A stretch of 64,000 bases of DNA from Methylobacterium sp. FF17 (GTDB lineage: Bacteria; Pseudomonadota; Alphaproteobacteria; Rhizobiales; Beijerinckiaceae), in contig NZ_CP107532.1 of NCBI RefSeq assembly GCF_025813715.1, positions 868,001 through 932,000 on the forward strand, in the 5' to 3' direction. This document shows, one piece after another, positions 44,635-54,055 of the stretch. A program made the translations under genes and the position numbers. Within the stretch, counting starts at the first letter, position 1, and the number at the start of each line of letters is the position of its first letter. Below the pieces are notes generated by a model. The model ran no database searches and had not been told where the DNA came from. It was given only the letters and a program-made list of their open reading frames with translations.

Positions 44635-45597
44635 ATGACGTCAACGCAAGGATCCCACGCTTCGGTCAAGGCGGATGCCCCGATGGATGCGTTTTCCCAC
44701 AGGCTTGCGACGGTCGCCGACACGGTCGAAGCCTACCTCGCCGAGCGGCTGGCGCCCGAGACGCAGGCCGGGGAGATCACCCGGCCCGTGCGCTTGATGG
44801 AGGCCATGCGGCACGCGGTGCTGGGCGGCGGCAAGCGCCTGCGTCCGTTCCTGGCCATCGAGACCGCGCGGATGCTCGGCGGCTCCGAGACCGGCGCCCT
44901 CGCTGCCGGTTCGGGCATCGAGCTCGTCCACTGCTATTCCCTCGTCCACGACGACATGCCGGCCATGGACGATGATGACATGCGGCGCGGCAAGCCGACC
45001 GTGCACAAGGCCTATGACGAGGCCACCGCCATCCTGGTCGGCGACGCGCTTCAGACCCTGGCCTTCGAGATTCTCGCCGACGCCACCTGGCAGCCCGATC
45101 CGGCGATCCGCGCGGACCTCGTCCTTGGCCTGGCGAAGGCGTCGGGGCTCGGCGGCATGGTCGGCGGCCAACTCCTCGACCTTGGCGCGGAAGGCCGCTT
45201 CGGTCCCGTCTCCCTCGGCGTCGACGAGACGCTCCAGCTCCAGGCGATGAAGACGGGCGCGATCCTGGCCTTCTCCGTCGAAGCCGGCGCCATCGTAGGC
45301 GGTGCGACGCCGGACCAGCGCAAGGCGCTGTTGCGCTACGGTCATGCGCTCGGCCAGGCCTTCCAGATCGCCGACGACATCCTCGACCGCGAGGCCTCGC
45401 CTGAGGCCATGGGCAAGGCGACGGGGAAGGACAAGGATGCCGGCAAGGCCACCCTCGTCGACCGCCTCGGCCTCGACGGCGCACGGGCCGAGTGCGACCG
45501 TCTCGTGGGCGTCTGCGACGACGCCGTCTCGGCCTGGGGCGACAAGGCGGAGATCCTGCGGCAGGCGGCCCGTTTCACGGTGGCGCGCAAGGTCTGA
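44635..45597 (+). CDS. ispA: Polyprenyl diphosphate synthase (farnesyl/geranylgeranyl type)
   Basis: 320 residues from ATG 44635. It condenses isopentenyl diphosphate with allylic diphosphates. The first Asp-rich motif is DDMPAMDDDDMRRG starting at Asp106, with two residues between the Asp pairs and aromatic-poor upstream positions. The second is QIADDILD (Asp247, Asp248, Asp251). GGKRLRPFL binds the IPP phosphate. Whether the product is C15 or C20 cannot be told; in this group both occur and feed quinone, hopanoid and carotenoid pathways. Confidence 0.9.
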   Translation: MTSTQGSHASVKADAPMDAFSHRLATVADTVEAYLAERLAPETQAGEITRPVRLMEAMRHAVLGGGKRLRPFLAIETARMLGGSETGALAAGSGIELVHCYSLVHDDMPAMDDDDMRRGKPTVHKAYDEATAILVGDALQTLAFEILADATWQPDPAIRADLVLGLAKASGLGGMVGGQLLDLGAEGRFGPVSLGVDETLQLQAMKTGAILAFSVEAGAIVGGATPDQRKALLRYGHALGQAFQIADDILDREASPEAMGKATGKDKDAGKATLVDRLGLDGARAECDRLVGVCDDAVSAWGDKAEILRQAARFTVARKV

Positions 45598-45645
45598 CAT
45601 CGGAACCCATTTCGATTCTACGAACCCCTTCTGCGAGTTGATCCC

Positions 45646-46752
45646 ATGACCCCCTACAAGCTCCTGCTCCTGCCCGGCGACGGCATCGGCCCCGAGGTGA
45701 TGGCCGAGGTGGAGAAGGTGATCGGTACTCTCGCCGAGATGGGTCTGGCCAGATTCGAGATCGAACGCGACCTCGTCGGTGGCAGCGCCATCGACGCGCA
45801 CGGCAAGCCGCTCACCGACGAGGCCCTGGCGCGGGCGGATGCCGCCGACGCCATCCTGCTCGGCGCCGTGGGCGGCCCGAAATGGGCCGACGTCGCCTAC
45901 GAGATCCGGCCCGAGGCGGGCCTGCTTCGCCTGCGCAAGGATCTCGGGCTCTTCGCGAATCTGCGCCCGGCCATCTGCTACCCGGCTCTGGCCGACGCCT
46001 CGGCTCTCAAGCGCGAGCTGGTCGAAGGCCTCGACATCATGATCGTGCGTGAGCTCACCGGCGGCGTCTATTTCGGCGAGCCGAAGGAGATCACGCTCCT
46101 GCCGGACGGCTCCAAGCGCGCCGTCGACACACAGGTCTACACCACGTCCGAGATCGAGCGCATTGCCCACGTGGCCTTCGATCTCGCGCGCAAGCGCTCT
46201 GGCCGGGTCGCCTCCGCGGAGAAGCACAACGTGATGAAATCCGGCGTCCTCTGGAAGGAGGTCGTCACGAAGGTCCATGCCGAGTACAGCGACGTCACCC
46301 TCGAACACGTGCTCGCCGACAACTGCGCCATGCAGCTCGTACGCCGCCCCAAGCAGTACGACGTCCTCGTGACCGACAACCTGTTCGGCGACGTCCTCTC
46401 CGATGTGGCGGCGATGCTCACCGGGTCACTCGGCATGCTGCCCTCCGCCTCTCTCGGCGCGGTCGATACCAGGGGGAGCCGCAAGGCGCTGTACGAGCCC
46501 GTGCACGGCTCGGCCCCCGACATCGCGGGCAAGGGCTACGCCAACCCGATCGCCATGATCGGCTCGCTCGCCATGTGCCTGCGCTACTCCTTCGGCCTCG
46601 GGGAGGCCGCCGACCTTCTCGAATCGGCCGTCACCCGCACCCTCGCCTCGGGCGCCCGCACTCGGGACATCGCTGGCGAGGGCGTCACGCCGATCAGCAC
46701 CGGTGAGATGGGCGACGCCATCCTCCGCGAACTGAAGCACGCGGCCACCTGA
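45646..46752 (+). CDS. leuB: 3-isopropylmalate dehydrogenase
   Basis: 368 residues from ATG 45646. It oxidatively decarboxylates 3-isopropylmalate with NAD in leucine synthesis. [16 protein letters not shown] is the N-terminal motif, [12 protein letters not shown] carries the substrate-binding residues, and [20 protein letters not shown] is the metal-binding family signature. Next comes [20 protein letters not shown]. It lies 48 bp after the prenyl synthase gene on the same strand. Confidence 0.97.
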   Translation: MTPYKLLLLPGDGIGPEVMAEVEKVIGTLAEMGLARFEIERDLVGGSAIDAHGKPLTDEALARADAADAILLGAVGGPKWADVAYEIRPEAGLLRLRKDLGLFANLRPAICYPALADASALKRELVEGLDIMIVRELTGGVYFGEPKEITLLPDGSKRAVDTQVYTTSEIERIAHVAFDLARKRSGRVASAEKHNVMKSGVLWKEVVTKVHAEYSDVTLEHVLADNCAMQLVRRPKQYDVLVTDNLFGDVLSDVAAMLTGSLGMLPSASLGAVDTRGSRKALYEPVHGSAPDIAGKGYANPIAMIGSLAMCLRYSFGLGEAADLLESAVTRTLASGARTRDIAGEGVTPISTGEMGDAILRELKHAAT

Positions 46753-46780
46753 AGGCCGCGAACTTCCGGTCGGCGCAAAC

Positions 46781-46806
46781 GAAAACGGGCCCCGCAAGGG
46801 GCCCGT
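46781..46806 (-). terminator. Intrinsic terminator between leuB and the exported-protein gene
   Basis: ACGGGCCCC-GCAA-GGGGCCCGT at 46785-46806 is a perfect 9-bp stem. On the minus strand it is followed by a T-run (TTTTCG), so it ends the minus-strand gene at 46831. On the plus strand it may also end leuB. Confidence 0.8.
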
Positions 46807-46830
46807 CGCAGATCCGACTTGCGTCGGAGT

Positions 46831-47238
46831 TCAGTAGGGGTTGCCGTAGCGCGAGACGTAGGAGGTCGGGTCGATTGCGTCGACCGCCGAGAAGTCCACG
46901 TTGCGGATTGCGCTCGACCGGGCGCCGATGAACGGACCGTTGGTGATCGGATCGGGCAGGATGCCGCCACCGAAGCGATCGTTGCGGCCGTAGGGCGGGG
47001 AGTTCAGGTAGCTGGCGGTGATGAAGTGCGGGTTCGTGGCCGGGTTGCCCACGGAGCCGTTATTGGCCTCGACCACGTTGCCGGCATCGAGCCAGCTGCG
47101 CGGACGAATGCGAATCGGCAGCGGGGCACTGACGCGGTAGCCGGCCGGAGCGTAGCGGCCCTGGGCCTCGGCAGCGGTGTTCGCGCCGACGGCAGCGAGG
47201 GTAAGGGCGCCCATCAGGGCAATCGAGGCTGAGCGCAT
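46831..47238 (-). CDS. Hypothetical exported protein
   Basis: 135 residues from the ATG at 47236-47238. The signal peptide is MRSASIALMGALTLAAVGAN, cleaved near AEA-QG at residue 26. The mature part is rich in Asn, Pro and Tyr (PHFITASYLNSPPYGRNDRF and YVSRYGNPY at the end), with no domain I recognise. It has a terminator directly downstream and stands alone, 103 bp downstream of another minus-strand gene. It is probably a small periplasmic protein of Methylobacterium-type genomes. Confidence 0.8.
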   Translation of the reverse strand: MRSASIALMGALTLAAVGANTAAEAQGRYAPAGYRVSAPLPIRIRPRSWLDAGNVVEANNGSVGNPATNPHFITASYLNSPPYGRNDRFGGGILPDPITNGPFIGARSSAIRNVDFSAVDAIDPTSYVSRYGNPY

Positions 47239-47341
47239 GACGCACCTTCGTTGAGACTGGGGGACTGTAGGCCGCGCTTCCTTAAGAAACTCGGCCTTCT
47301 CTCTGGAGGGAAGACGTGCCAGCGCGGCCGTTGTTCCCGCA

Positions 47342-48208
47342 TTATGGCCGCGCTTGGCCCGACGGCCGTAGTTTGGCCTCATTTTTTCGTGCGCGCCGAC
47401 TCGGGATCGAACCCGTTTCGCCGCCCACATCCCGTTCCGCGACAGCGCGGGGGCCACAGGCCGGATCGCGCAGGGGCGCCAAGGCCGCGAAGGCGCCCTC
47501 CCCTTCCGGCCAAGCTTGACCGTTCAGAGTGACCTTGTCGAGGGCGCAGACGACCGCTCGGGGTTCGGGCGCCTGTCCGAGGGGCGCGCAGAGCCACCCA
47601 TCGAGGCGTAGCAACCCTGGTTTGCGGCTGGTGAAGCCGGCGCAGGTGCGCTTGCCCTCGCCGCCGAGGGTGATCTCGAGGGTCTCGATCGCACCGAACT
47701 TGGTCTCGATCGATCCGCGCTCGCCGGTGCGGAGGACGGCGAGGCCCTGCGCCTCGGCCGCGCGCCGGGCAAGGGTGACGAACAGGCTCTGCCCCGCCTC
47801 CGAGCCGGGTGTTTCGGTCAGTGTCAGGCGCAGATAGGGCATCTCGATGCTGGCGAAATCGCCCTGAACGAGCACGTCTTCGCGCTGACCGCTCAAGGGG
47901 TTGAGCCGGGCAGGCTCCGCGCGCACCGGCTCGAGTGCGGCGGGATCGTCGAGGTGAAAGCGCGGCGCTGTGAGGGCGAGCGGCAGCGCCGGGCGGGCCG
48001 CGCGCAGCGAAGGCGCGATGCCGGATCCGGTGGCCTGGGCGGAGGGCGGAGGTACGGCTGGTGCCATTTCCCGTTTCTCACGGGCGAACAGGCTGAGGAG
48101 CGCGATGGCGCAGCCCGCGACCGTGACCTGGGCAAGCCGTCTCAGGATCGGGAACGGGCGCACGGGCTCGAGCGCCATCGGGTCGCCAGGATCGAGTGTC
48201 GTCGGCAT
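47342..48208 (-). CDS. Hypothetical membrane-anchored protein
   Basis: 288 residues from the ATG at 48206-48208; ATG at 48178 (MALEPVRPFPILRRL) is equally possible. One helix near residues 23-40 (LAQVTVAGCAIALLSLFA) is followed by a Pro/Ala linker and a periplasmic domain containing LVQGDFASIEMPYLRLTLTE and a Cys pair (RTCAGFTS with WLCAPLG, and further Cys in VVCALDK and DPACGP). The tail is unusually basic (SRRARKNEAKLRPSGQARP). The Cys spacing suggests structural disulfides. I do not recognise the family. Confidence 0.7.
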   Translation of the reverse strand: MPTTLDPGDPMALEPVRPFPILRRLAQVTVAGCAIALLSLFAREKREMAPAVPPPSAQATGSGIAPSLRAARPALPLALTAPRFHLDDPAALEPVRAEPARLNPLSGQREDVLVQGDFASIEMPYLRLTLTETPGSEAGQSLFVTLARRAAEAQGLAVLRTGERGSIETKFGAIETLEITLGGEGKRTCAGFTSRKPGLLRLDGWLCAPLGQAPEPRAVVCALDKVTLNGQAWPEGEGAFAALAPLRDPACGPRAVAERDVGGETGSIPSRRARKNEAKLRPSGQARP

Positions 48209-48425
48209 CGCGGTCCGGGGTTCGCCGGCGGCAGGGCTTCGCCACCGGATGCGGATCCTGCGGCGAGGGCCCGACCATCCGGTTTCCGCGTGGGTCGGAG
48301 GCGGGGTTTTTCGGTGGGTAGGGTGAATCGTCCGTGCCGGCGAACGGGGTGCCCCGCCTTGAAGCGGCGGGGTGCCGTGGCGATCTGAGGCGAGGGGCAC
48401 CACCGCGACAGCACACCAGGAATCC

Positions 48426-49436
48426 ATGATCCCCTTGTCCGTCCTCGACCTCGCCTTCGTGCCGGAGGGTGCGACGCCCGCCGATGCGCTGGCCAACAGC
48501 GTCGACCTCGCGCGGCATGCCGAAGGGCTCGGCTACCGCCGGTTCTGGCTCGCCGAGCACCACAACATGGTGGGTGTGGCCAGCGCCGCGACCGCCGTGG
48601 TGATCGGCCATGTGGCTGCGAACACACGTGAAATCCGCGTCGGCGCCGGCGGGATCATGCTGCCGAACCACGCGCCCCTGGTGATCGCCGAACAGTTCGG
48701 CACCCTGGAGACACTGTTCCCCGGCCGGATCGACCTCGGCCTCGGACGGGCGCCCGGCACCGATCCGCGCACGACCCGGGCCCTGCGGCGCTCGGGCGAT
48801 GCGGACAGCTTCCCGCAGGACGTGCTCGAGGTGCAGGCGCTGCTGGGGGATCCGCTGCCCGGGCAGGCGGTCCAGGCGGTGCCCGGCACCGGCACGAAGG
48901 TGCCCCTGTGGATCCTCGGCTCGAGCCTGTACGGGGCGCAGCTCGCGGCGATGCTGGGCCTGAGCTATGCGTTCGCGTCGCATTTCGCGCCCGATCAGCT
49001 GCTCGCCGCCGTTGCATCATACCGCGCGCGCTTCCAGCCGTCGCTGCATCATGCGGCACCTTACGCGATGATCGGCATCAACGTCGTTGCAGCCGACACC
49101 GACGCCGAGGCGCATCGCCTGTTCACCTCGGCCCAGCAGCAATTCACCAACCTCGTGCGCGGTACGCGCGAGCGCCTGCCCCCGCCGATCGACGACATCG
49201 AGGCCTATTGGGCGCCGCACGAGAAGGCCCAGGCCTCGCGGATGCTGGCGCGGTCCCTGGTCGGCTCGCGGGAGACGGTGGCGCGGGGGCTCGCCGACCT
49301 CGTGGCCGAGACGGGGGCCGACGAGATCATGGTGGCGAGCGCGATTCACGACCCGGCGGCGCGGCGGCGCTCCTACACGATCCTGGCCGAGGCGCGGGAC
49401 GCGCTGAGCCGGGGCCCGGCCGCCCGGGTGGCCTGA
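48426..49436 (+). CDS. LLM-class flavin-dependent oxidoreductase (luciferase-like)
   Basis: 336 residues from ATG 48426 ([15 protein letters not shown]). It has the bacterial luciferase TIM-barrel fold with FMNH2-dependent monooxygenase chemistry. [40 protein letters not shown], and [17 protein letters not shown] are typical of the MsnO8/YhbW-like subgroup. The substrate is unknown. It is divergent from the membrane hypothetical across 217 bp. Confidence 0.92.
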   Translation: MIPLSVLDLAFVPEGATPADALANSVDLARHAEGLGYRRFWLAEHHNMVGVASAATAVVIGHVAANTREIRVGAGGIMLPNHAPLVIAEQFGTLETLFPGRIDLGLGRAPGTDPRTTRALRRSGDADSFPQDVLEVQALLGDPLPGQAVQAVPGTGTKVPLWILGSSLYGAQLAAMLGLSYAFASHFAPDQLLAAVASYRARFQPSLHHAAPYAMIGINVVAADTDAEAHRLFTSAQQQFTNLVRGTRERLPPPIDDIEAYWAPHEKAQASRMLARSLVGSRETVARGLADLVAETGADEIMVASAIHDPAARRRSYTILAEARDALSRGPAARVA

Positions 49437-49451
49437 ACCGCGCGACGGCGC

Positions 49452-49486
49452 TTGACAGCGGCGGGAGCGAGGCGTCTTGCTCCCGC
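49452..49486 (+). promoter_or_regulatory. Promoter-like site with overlapping inverted repeat upstream of asd
   Basis: TTGACA at 49452-49457 and TCTTGC at 49475-49480 are 17 bp apart. GCGGGAGC (49461-49468) and GCTCCCGC (49479-49486) form a perfect inverted repeat that spans the spacer and -10. This could be an operator or the first hairpin of the asd leader. It is about 180 bp before the asd ATG. Confidence 0.4.
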
Positions 49487-49663
49487 CCTTGGCGACTCAT
49501 GCTGCGGTGCGCACGCCGCAAGGGGCATGAGCGTCGCGATGCGGCGGACCGGAGGACGGGCCGCCCTCCCCCCGATGGCGCGGAGCGGGGAGGCGAACAG
49601 GAGCCGCGCCGGGACGGGACGCCGCGGGCGCCGTCCCCGGGCGCGAGAGTGGAGTGAAGAACC

Positions 49664-50698
49664 ATGGGTTACAAGGTCGCCGTCGTCGGTGCCACGGGCA
49701 ATGTGGGCCGCGAGATGCTGGACATCCTGTCCGAGCGCGCCTTTCCGGCGGACGAGGTGGTGGCGATCGCGTCGCGCCGCTCGGCCGGGCAGGACGTGTC
49801 CTTCGGCGACAAGATCCTGAAGGTGAAGGCGCTCGACACCTACGATTTCTCCGACACGGACATCTGCCTGATGTCGGCCGGCGGCGAGACCTCGAAGGAG
49901 TGGTCGCCCCGGATCGGTCAGACCGGCTGCGTGGTCATCGATAACTCGTCGGCCTTCCGCTACCACCAGGACGTGCCGCTGATCGTGCCCGAGGTGAACC
50001 CGGAGGCGATCCACGGCTTCTCCAAGCTCAACATCATCGCCAACCCGAACTGCTCCACGGCGCAGCTCGTGGTCGCGCTGAAGCCGCTCCACGACGCGGC
50101 CACGATCAAGCGCGTGGTGGTGGCGACCTACCAGTCGGTCTCCGGCGCCGGCAAGGACGCCATGGACGAACTGTTCCAGCAGACCCGCTCGGTCTTCACC
50201 GCCGGCGAGATCAAGGCCGAGAAGTTCCCCAAGCGCATCGCCTTCAACGTCATCCCGCACATCGATGTGTTCATGGAGGACGGCTACACGAAGGAAGAGT
50301 GGAAGATGGTGGCCGAGACCAAGAAGATGCTCGACCCCAAGATCAAGCTCACGGCCACCGCCGTGCGCGTGCCGGTGTTCATCGGCCACGCCGAGGCGGT
50401 CAACGTCGAGTTCGAGCGCCCGATCACCGCCGAGCAGGCCACGGCGCTCCTGCGCTCGGCCCCCGGCATCATGGTGGTCGATAAGCGCGAGCCCGGCGGC
50501 TACATGACCCCGCACGAGGCCGCCGGCGAGGACGCCACCTACGTCTCCCGCATCCGCGAGGACGGCACGGTGGAGAACGGCCTCTCGTTCTGGTGCGTCG
50601 CCGACAACCTGCGCAAGGGCGCGGCGCTCAACACCGTACAGATCGCCGAGATGCTGGTGAACCGGAAGCTGTTGAAGCGGGCCCAGGCGGCCGCCTGA
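49664..50698 (+). CDS. asd: Aspartate-semialdehyde dehydrogenase
   Basis: 344 residues from ATG 49664. It reduces aspartyl phosphate to the semialdehyde for lysine, threonine, methionine and diaminopimelate. The NADP-binding motif is VVGATGNVG (residues 7-15). The active-site cysteine is Cys130 in IIANPNCSTAQL, and the substrate-binding part is NVIPHIDVFMEDGYTKEEWK. It is a single gene with a long 5' region. Confidence 0.97.
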   Translation: MGYKVAVVGATGNVGREMLDILSERAFPADEVVAIASRRSAGQDVSFGDKILKVKALDTYDFSDTDICLMSAGGETSKEWSPRIGQTGCVVIDNSSAFRYHQDVPLIVPEVNPEAIHGFSKLNIIANPNCSTAQLVVALKPLHDAATIKRVVVATYQSVSGAGKDAMDELFQQTRSVFTAGEIKAEKFPKRIAFNVIPHIDVFMEDGYTKEEWKMVAETKKMLDPKIKLTATAVRVPVFIGHAEAVNVEFERPITAEQATALLRSAPGIMVVDKREPGGYMTPHEAAGEDATYVSRIREDGTVENGLSFWCVADNLRKGAALNTVQIAEMLVNRKLLKRAQAAA

Positions 50699-50879
50699 AG
50701 CCAATTTTTCCGACGTCGGCCGCTGGATCACCAGCGGCCGCCAGCGTTGCGACCGACGCCGTCCCATCCCGTGGGGCGGCGTTCTGCGTTTCAGGCGCAT
50801 CAATGCCTCAGACGGCTTCCGGTTGACGGGTTCGCCAGGTCGAGACGCCTGACGCGGGGCTCCCCGAGAGATGTGGCGG

Positions 50880-51090
50880 CGAGAGCCTTCGGGCAAAGCG
50901 GGGTCATTCATCCCGGTTCTGTCGTGAGAGCGCCACGGTGCTCCTTCTCCGGGAAGGCGTGGCTGCGAGCACCATTCGGGAGAACGAGGGATGCCGACGA
51001 ATTCGATTCGGTCGGGCAGCGCTTCAGGGTTCCCTTCCGTGGACGCAGAGGGAACGCTTCGTGGGCGCGGCTCCGAAGCGATCAATAGAG
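50880..51090. repeat. Dispersed intergenic repeat, family 3, copy upstream of the toxin-like gene
   Basis: TTCATCCCGGTTCTGTCGTG near 50908, TTCTCCGGGAAGGC near 50945 and GGACGCAGAGGGAACGC near 51042 match in order the sequence around 60578-60680. The end CTCCGAAGCGATCAA matches 21215-21233. The rest of the 471-bp gap (50699-51169) shows no gene. Its last 80 bp are markedly AT-rich and presumably contain the promoter of the next gene (TTGAAA at about 51112). Confidence 0.55.
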
Positions 51091-51169
51091 CTTGATCTAA
51101 GATAATAATCCTTGAAATTTTTCCTAGGCTGAGTTAGAAAAGAACATAACATGAACATAGGCGGTCACG

Positions 51170-52273
51170 ATGTCAGGTCCTCAGCGCCCGAGTCCGTCGT
51201 TTCCTGCCAACGAGGCGCGTGATCTGCGCCTACTCCTCGCGGTCCTGAGGACCGAGACGAAGCTGGTTCGGCTGCGCCGCGCCCTGAGCCACAAGTACAA
51301 TGCCGATCAGCCGCGGGTGCAGGCCGGACAGAGAGACGGCGGGCGCTGGGTCTCGGACGGAGGCGGCTCCGGCGACCCCATCGGCTCGTCGCCCCGAACG
51401 GGCGGCCGGTGGGCGTTGCTGGAGGGCGACCCGGATGCCGGGACGCCGCAAAGAACGATGTTGGACGGCGGCGGGGAGGTTCTGTCGATCCGGGTGCGCT
51501 CCCGTCGGGGCGAGTGGGACGAGCAGCACGCCGTCGTCACCCCGGACGGCGACAGCCGCGTCTTTGAGAACGCGGGCGAGGTGCAGACGATTCGCGATGG
51601 GCAGACCGGCGAGGTGTTGTCGCGATCGACCTTCGCGGGCGTTGGCACCGCGCCCGCAGCGACAGTGCAACCGGCCTTTCTGCCGGCCGTGCCCTTCGTC
51701 GTGGCCCCTGCCATCGCGACGACGATCGAAGCTGGCGCGCTGCTTTTCACGTATCTGCGAACGCGGCCGGGCACATTCGGGCGGCAACCGGGTCGGACGG
51801 CTTTCAAATATGATTTCCAGGCAGATGCAAAGAATACAGTTTCAAAAATCTGGATCGGGCACGTCGATCAAACGACCTTGAATGTATATTGCCCGCTCAA
51901 TCCCGAAGTTCAGGAGGTAACCGATGAGGCGACGCGTCGGCTGAAAGCCCTAAATTCCCATCTGAGCGATCCGGAACTGGGTACCCTGATTCATTACGAT
52001 ATCGGCGAGACATTTAAACTGCGGAACTATCCGAACGTTCGTGTCGAATACTCGATCGATAAGACTCAGGGAACGGGAGTTAATTACGGGGAGCATAATT
52101 CTGTTCGCCTGGACTTATATGAGTATACCCCCAATCGGATGGTTTGCGTCTACGATTACAAGACGGGCAAAAGAGGCCTTAGCGCGACGAGAGCCCTCCT
52201 CCTGGCAAGGATCGCACAGGTGCATTTCCCGGACGCCAAAGGCGTCGTCATTATCCAGGTGAGGCCGAATTGA
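51170..52273 (+). CDS. Candidate polymorphic toxin-like protein with nuclease-like C-terminus
   Basis: 367 residues from ATG 51170. Residues about 46-66 hold QPRVQAGQRDGGRWVSDGGG, a linker typical of proteins in this group that carry modular C-terminal domains. A hydrophobic stretch follows (PFVVAPAIATTIEAGALLFT, about 175-194). The C-terminal 165 residues are encoded by distinctly AT-richer DNA and hold Glu293 (VRVEYSID), Asp315 with Glu318 (VRLDLYEY), and Asp329-x-Lys331 (VCVYDYKTGKRGL). This resembles a PD-(D/E)XK nuclease core, and the SATRALLLARIAQ helix after it fits. Its stop overlaps the next start, as in toxin-immunity pairs. The family call and activity are inference. A phage- or transposon-derived protein is an alternative. 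Confidence 0.6.
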   Translation: MSGPQRPSPSFPANEARDLRLLLAVLRTETKLVRLRRALSHKYNADQPRVQAGQRDGGRWVSDGGGSGDPIGSSPRTGGRWALLEGDPDAGTPQRTMLDGGGEVLSIRVRSRRGEWDEQHAVVTPDGDSRVFENAGEVQTIRDGQTGEVLSRSTFAGVGTAPAATVQPAFLPAVPFVVAPAIATTIEAGALLFTYLRTRPGTFGRQPGRTAFKYDFQADAKNTVSKIWIGHVDQTTLNVYCPLNPEVQEVTDEATRRLKALNSHLSDPELGTLIHYDIGETFKLRNYPNVRVEYSIDKTQGTGVNYGEHNSVRLDLYEYTPNRMVCVYDYKTGKRGLSATRALLLARIAQVHFPDAKGVVIIQVRPN

Positions 52274-52956
52274 TGACGACGAAACAGCAAATCAAAGGCT
52301 TGTACGCGCCACTTCTCCAAGCAAACCCGGATCTGGTCCCGGCCGGCAGGAACAGGGTTTGGCTGAAGCCCGTGGGGCCTGTGGGACGGATGATCCTCGT
52401 CGATCGGATCTCGAATCCGCGAGTCTGTGTGGTGAGCTGGCACCTGGTCCCGTTCTTCATGCACGAAACGCGATCCTGGCAAGATCTGGGACGAGGCGGA
52501 GATAGAATCCAGCGATCTGCTCACTTCCCCGGAGGCTATGGTTGGTTCTGGTCTGATCCCACCATCTACGAGGATTTCGTGCATCAGGTCGATGCGGTGG
52601 CCCTCTCGGCGTTCCGAACCCTGGATACTGGCCGCAAATGCTTGGAATTCGCGAGCACACACCCGGACCGTAAAGGTTTTCTCAATCAGGACTGGCATCT
52701 CGCGGCCTGCATTGCCCTCGATGAGCTCAAGAGAGCCCAGGAGATCTGGGCCGAGATGAGGCCTTTCTACTTCAGCGATCACGTCCCGGAGCACGCCTCC
52801 CTGCAGCGGATGCGCGACCGGCTCCGCTTGCTCGATCAACCCTTACGCGCGGGAAACCGAGACGTGCTCTTCGCGATCCTGCGCCGCTGGGAAGCGGAGA
52901 CCATCGCCGGATCGCCGCTGGAACCGTACTGGTCTCCCGGACAATACCCCCTTTGA
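52273..52956 (+). CDS. Candidate immunity protein for the upstream toxin-like gene
   Basis: 227 residues from ATG 52273, which shares one base with the preceding stop (TGATGA). No signal peptide or membrane helix is visible, so it is cytoplasmic, as expected for an immunity protein of a nuclease. The first half contains NRVWLKPVGPVGRMILVDRI and FPGGYGWFWSDP, and the second is helical (DWHLAACIALDELKRAQEIW). The layout recalls DUF4304-like cytoplasmic proteins, but the match is weak. The overlap, strand and size fit a toxin-immunity module, and the function is inferred only from that arrangement. Confidence 0.6.
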   Translation: MTTKQQIKGLYAPLLQANPDLVPAGRNRVWLKPVGPVGRMILVDRISNPRVCVVSWHLVPFFMHETRSWQDLGRGGDRIQRSAHFPGGYGWFWSDPTIYEDFVHQVDAVALSAFRTLDTGRKCLEFASTHPDRKGFLNQDWHLAACIALDELKRAQEIWAEMRPFYFSDHVPEHASLQRMRDRLRLLDQPLRAGNRDVLFAILRRWEAETIAGSPLEPYWSPGQYPL

Positions 52957-53015
52957 AGCCGATTGGCGTGTCGAGCCCGGCCGAGGGCAAGACGGCTATC
53001 GAGGCCTGGGTCTGG

Positions 53016-53684
53016 TCAGGTGCCGGTCAGGCTTCCGGTCGCCTCGGCCTCCAACGCCGCCACATCCCCACCGCTGATCGCCGGCAGGCAGCGCGTGATC
53101 CGCTCCGGCGTCCAGTCCCACCACGCCAGGGCCTGCAGGCGCTCCGCCACCTCCGGCGGCACCCGCATCCGCACGAAGGTGGCCGGGTTGCCGGCGACGA
53201 TGGCGTAGGGGGGCACGTCGCGGGTCACCACGGATTTCGCCGCCACGACGGCGCCGTTGCCGATGGTGACGCCCGGCAGGATCGTCGCGTCATGGCCGAG
53301 CCAGACATCGTGGCCGATCACCGTATCGCCCCGGTTCGGAAAGACGGTTTCGTCCGCGAAGCGCCCGATCCAGGCCCCGCCGAAGATGGCGAAGGGGTAG
53401 GTCGAGGGCGCATCGAGGCGGTGATTGCCGCCGTTCATGAGGAAGCGCGTGCCCGCCGCGAGGGCGCAGAAGCGGCCGATCCGCAGCCGGTCGCCCAGGA
53501 AGGCGAAGTGGTAGAGGATGTTGTCGAGGAAGGCCTGCGGCCCGGCGGGATCGTCGTAATAGGTATAGGCGCCGACCTCGACGTTCTCCGGCAGGGGCAG
53601 GTTGCGGAGGAAGGTGACGCGCGGGTGGTCCGGCAGGGGGTGCAGGCTGTCGGGGTCGGGGCCGAAGCGGGGATCGTGGGGCAT
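53016..53684 (-). CDS. Xenobiotic acyltransferase (CatB/Vat-type hexapeptide O-acetyltransferase)
   Basis: 222 residues from the ATG at 53682-53684. The left-handed beta-helix is visible in the hexapeptide repeats ([20 protein letters not shown], then [20 protein letters not shown]). The catalytic His88 is in [11 protein letters not shown] followed by STYPF, the hallmark of the xenobiotic acetyltransferase group that inactivates chloramphenicol or streptogramins. [13 protein letters not shown] closes the domain. Chromosomal members often have unknown natural substrates, so resistance is not implied. It is convergent with the toxin-immunity pair, and its upstream flank is a dispersed repeat. 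Confidence 0.9.
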   Translation of the reverse strand: MPHDPRFGPDPDSLHPLPDHPRVTFLRNLPLPENVEVGAYTYYDDPAGPQAFLDNILYHFAFLGDRLRIGRFCALAAGTRFLMNGGNHRLDAPSTYPFAIFGGAWIGRFADETVFPNRGDTVIGHDVWLGHDATILPGVTIGNGAVVAAKSVVTRDVPPYAIVAGNPATFVRMRVPPEVAERLQALAWWDWTPERITRCLPAISGGDVAALEAEATGSLTGT

Positions 53685-53806
53685 GGTGGGGGCTCCGAGG
53701 AGGGCTCGTGTTCGCGCAAGATCGCACGATCCGCTCGTCCCGACGCATCGGCGCGCGTCGACGCCGCCGGACCTGTCGACACCCCTCCTTCTTGAGGAGA
53801 GCGCCG

Positions 53807-53947
53807 CGTCATTCCGGGGCGCCAGAGGCGAGCCCGGAGCCGAAGGGGCGCGCCGGAGGCGTGCAATCCCGGTCCGCCGACGGAGCCGGGCCTTGTACCA
53901 CCTTCGGCTCTGGATTCCGGACTCCGCTGCGCGGCCCCGGAATGACG
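53807..53947. repeat. 140-bp dispersed palindromic element, copy 3 (opposite orientation)
   Basis: CGTCATTCCGGGGC at 53807-53820 and GGCCCCGGAATGACGG at the other end form inverted termini. The reverse complement aligns along its length with 21011-21150. GCGGAGTCCGGAATCCAGA and CCTTCGGCTCCGGGCTCGCC are the shared interior blocks. It fills the middle of the 487-bp gap between the acetyltransferase and rimP. The rest of that gap is the rimP leader. Confidence 0.8.
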
Positions 53948-54055
53948 GGGTGGTTCGTCCGCCCGCGACGCGCGACGCGACGTCCACGGTGATCGGATCG
54001 GCCGAAACCGCTTGAAAATCGAAGTGAACCGGACTACTTTCATCGCATCAGTTCT

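Noticed and set aside
47391..47480. tRNA-like T-arm (GGGTTCGATCCC on the minus strand)
   Set aside because: Only two pairs of the T-stem form around the loop, and no matching acceptor, D or anticodon arms could be folded. It lies at the end of a hypothetical coding frame.
53016..53987. N-terminally extended form of the acetyltransferase (323 residues)
   Set aside because: The extra 101 residues are Arg-rich translation of the dispersed repeat. The family start fits ATG 53682-53684.
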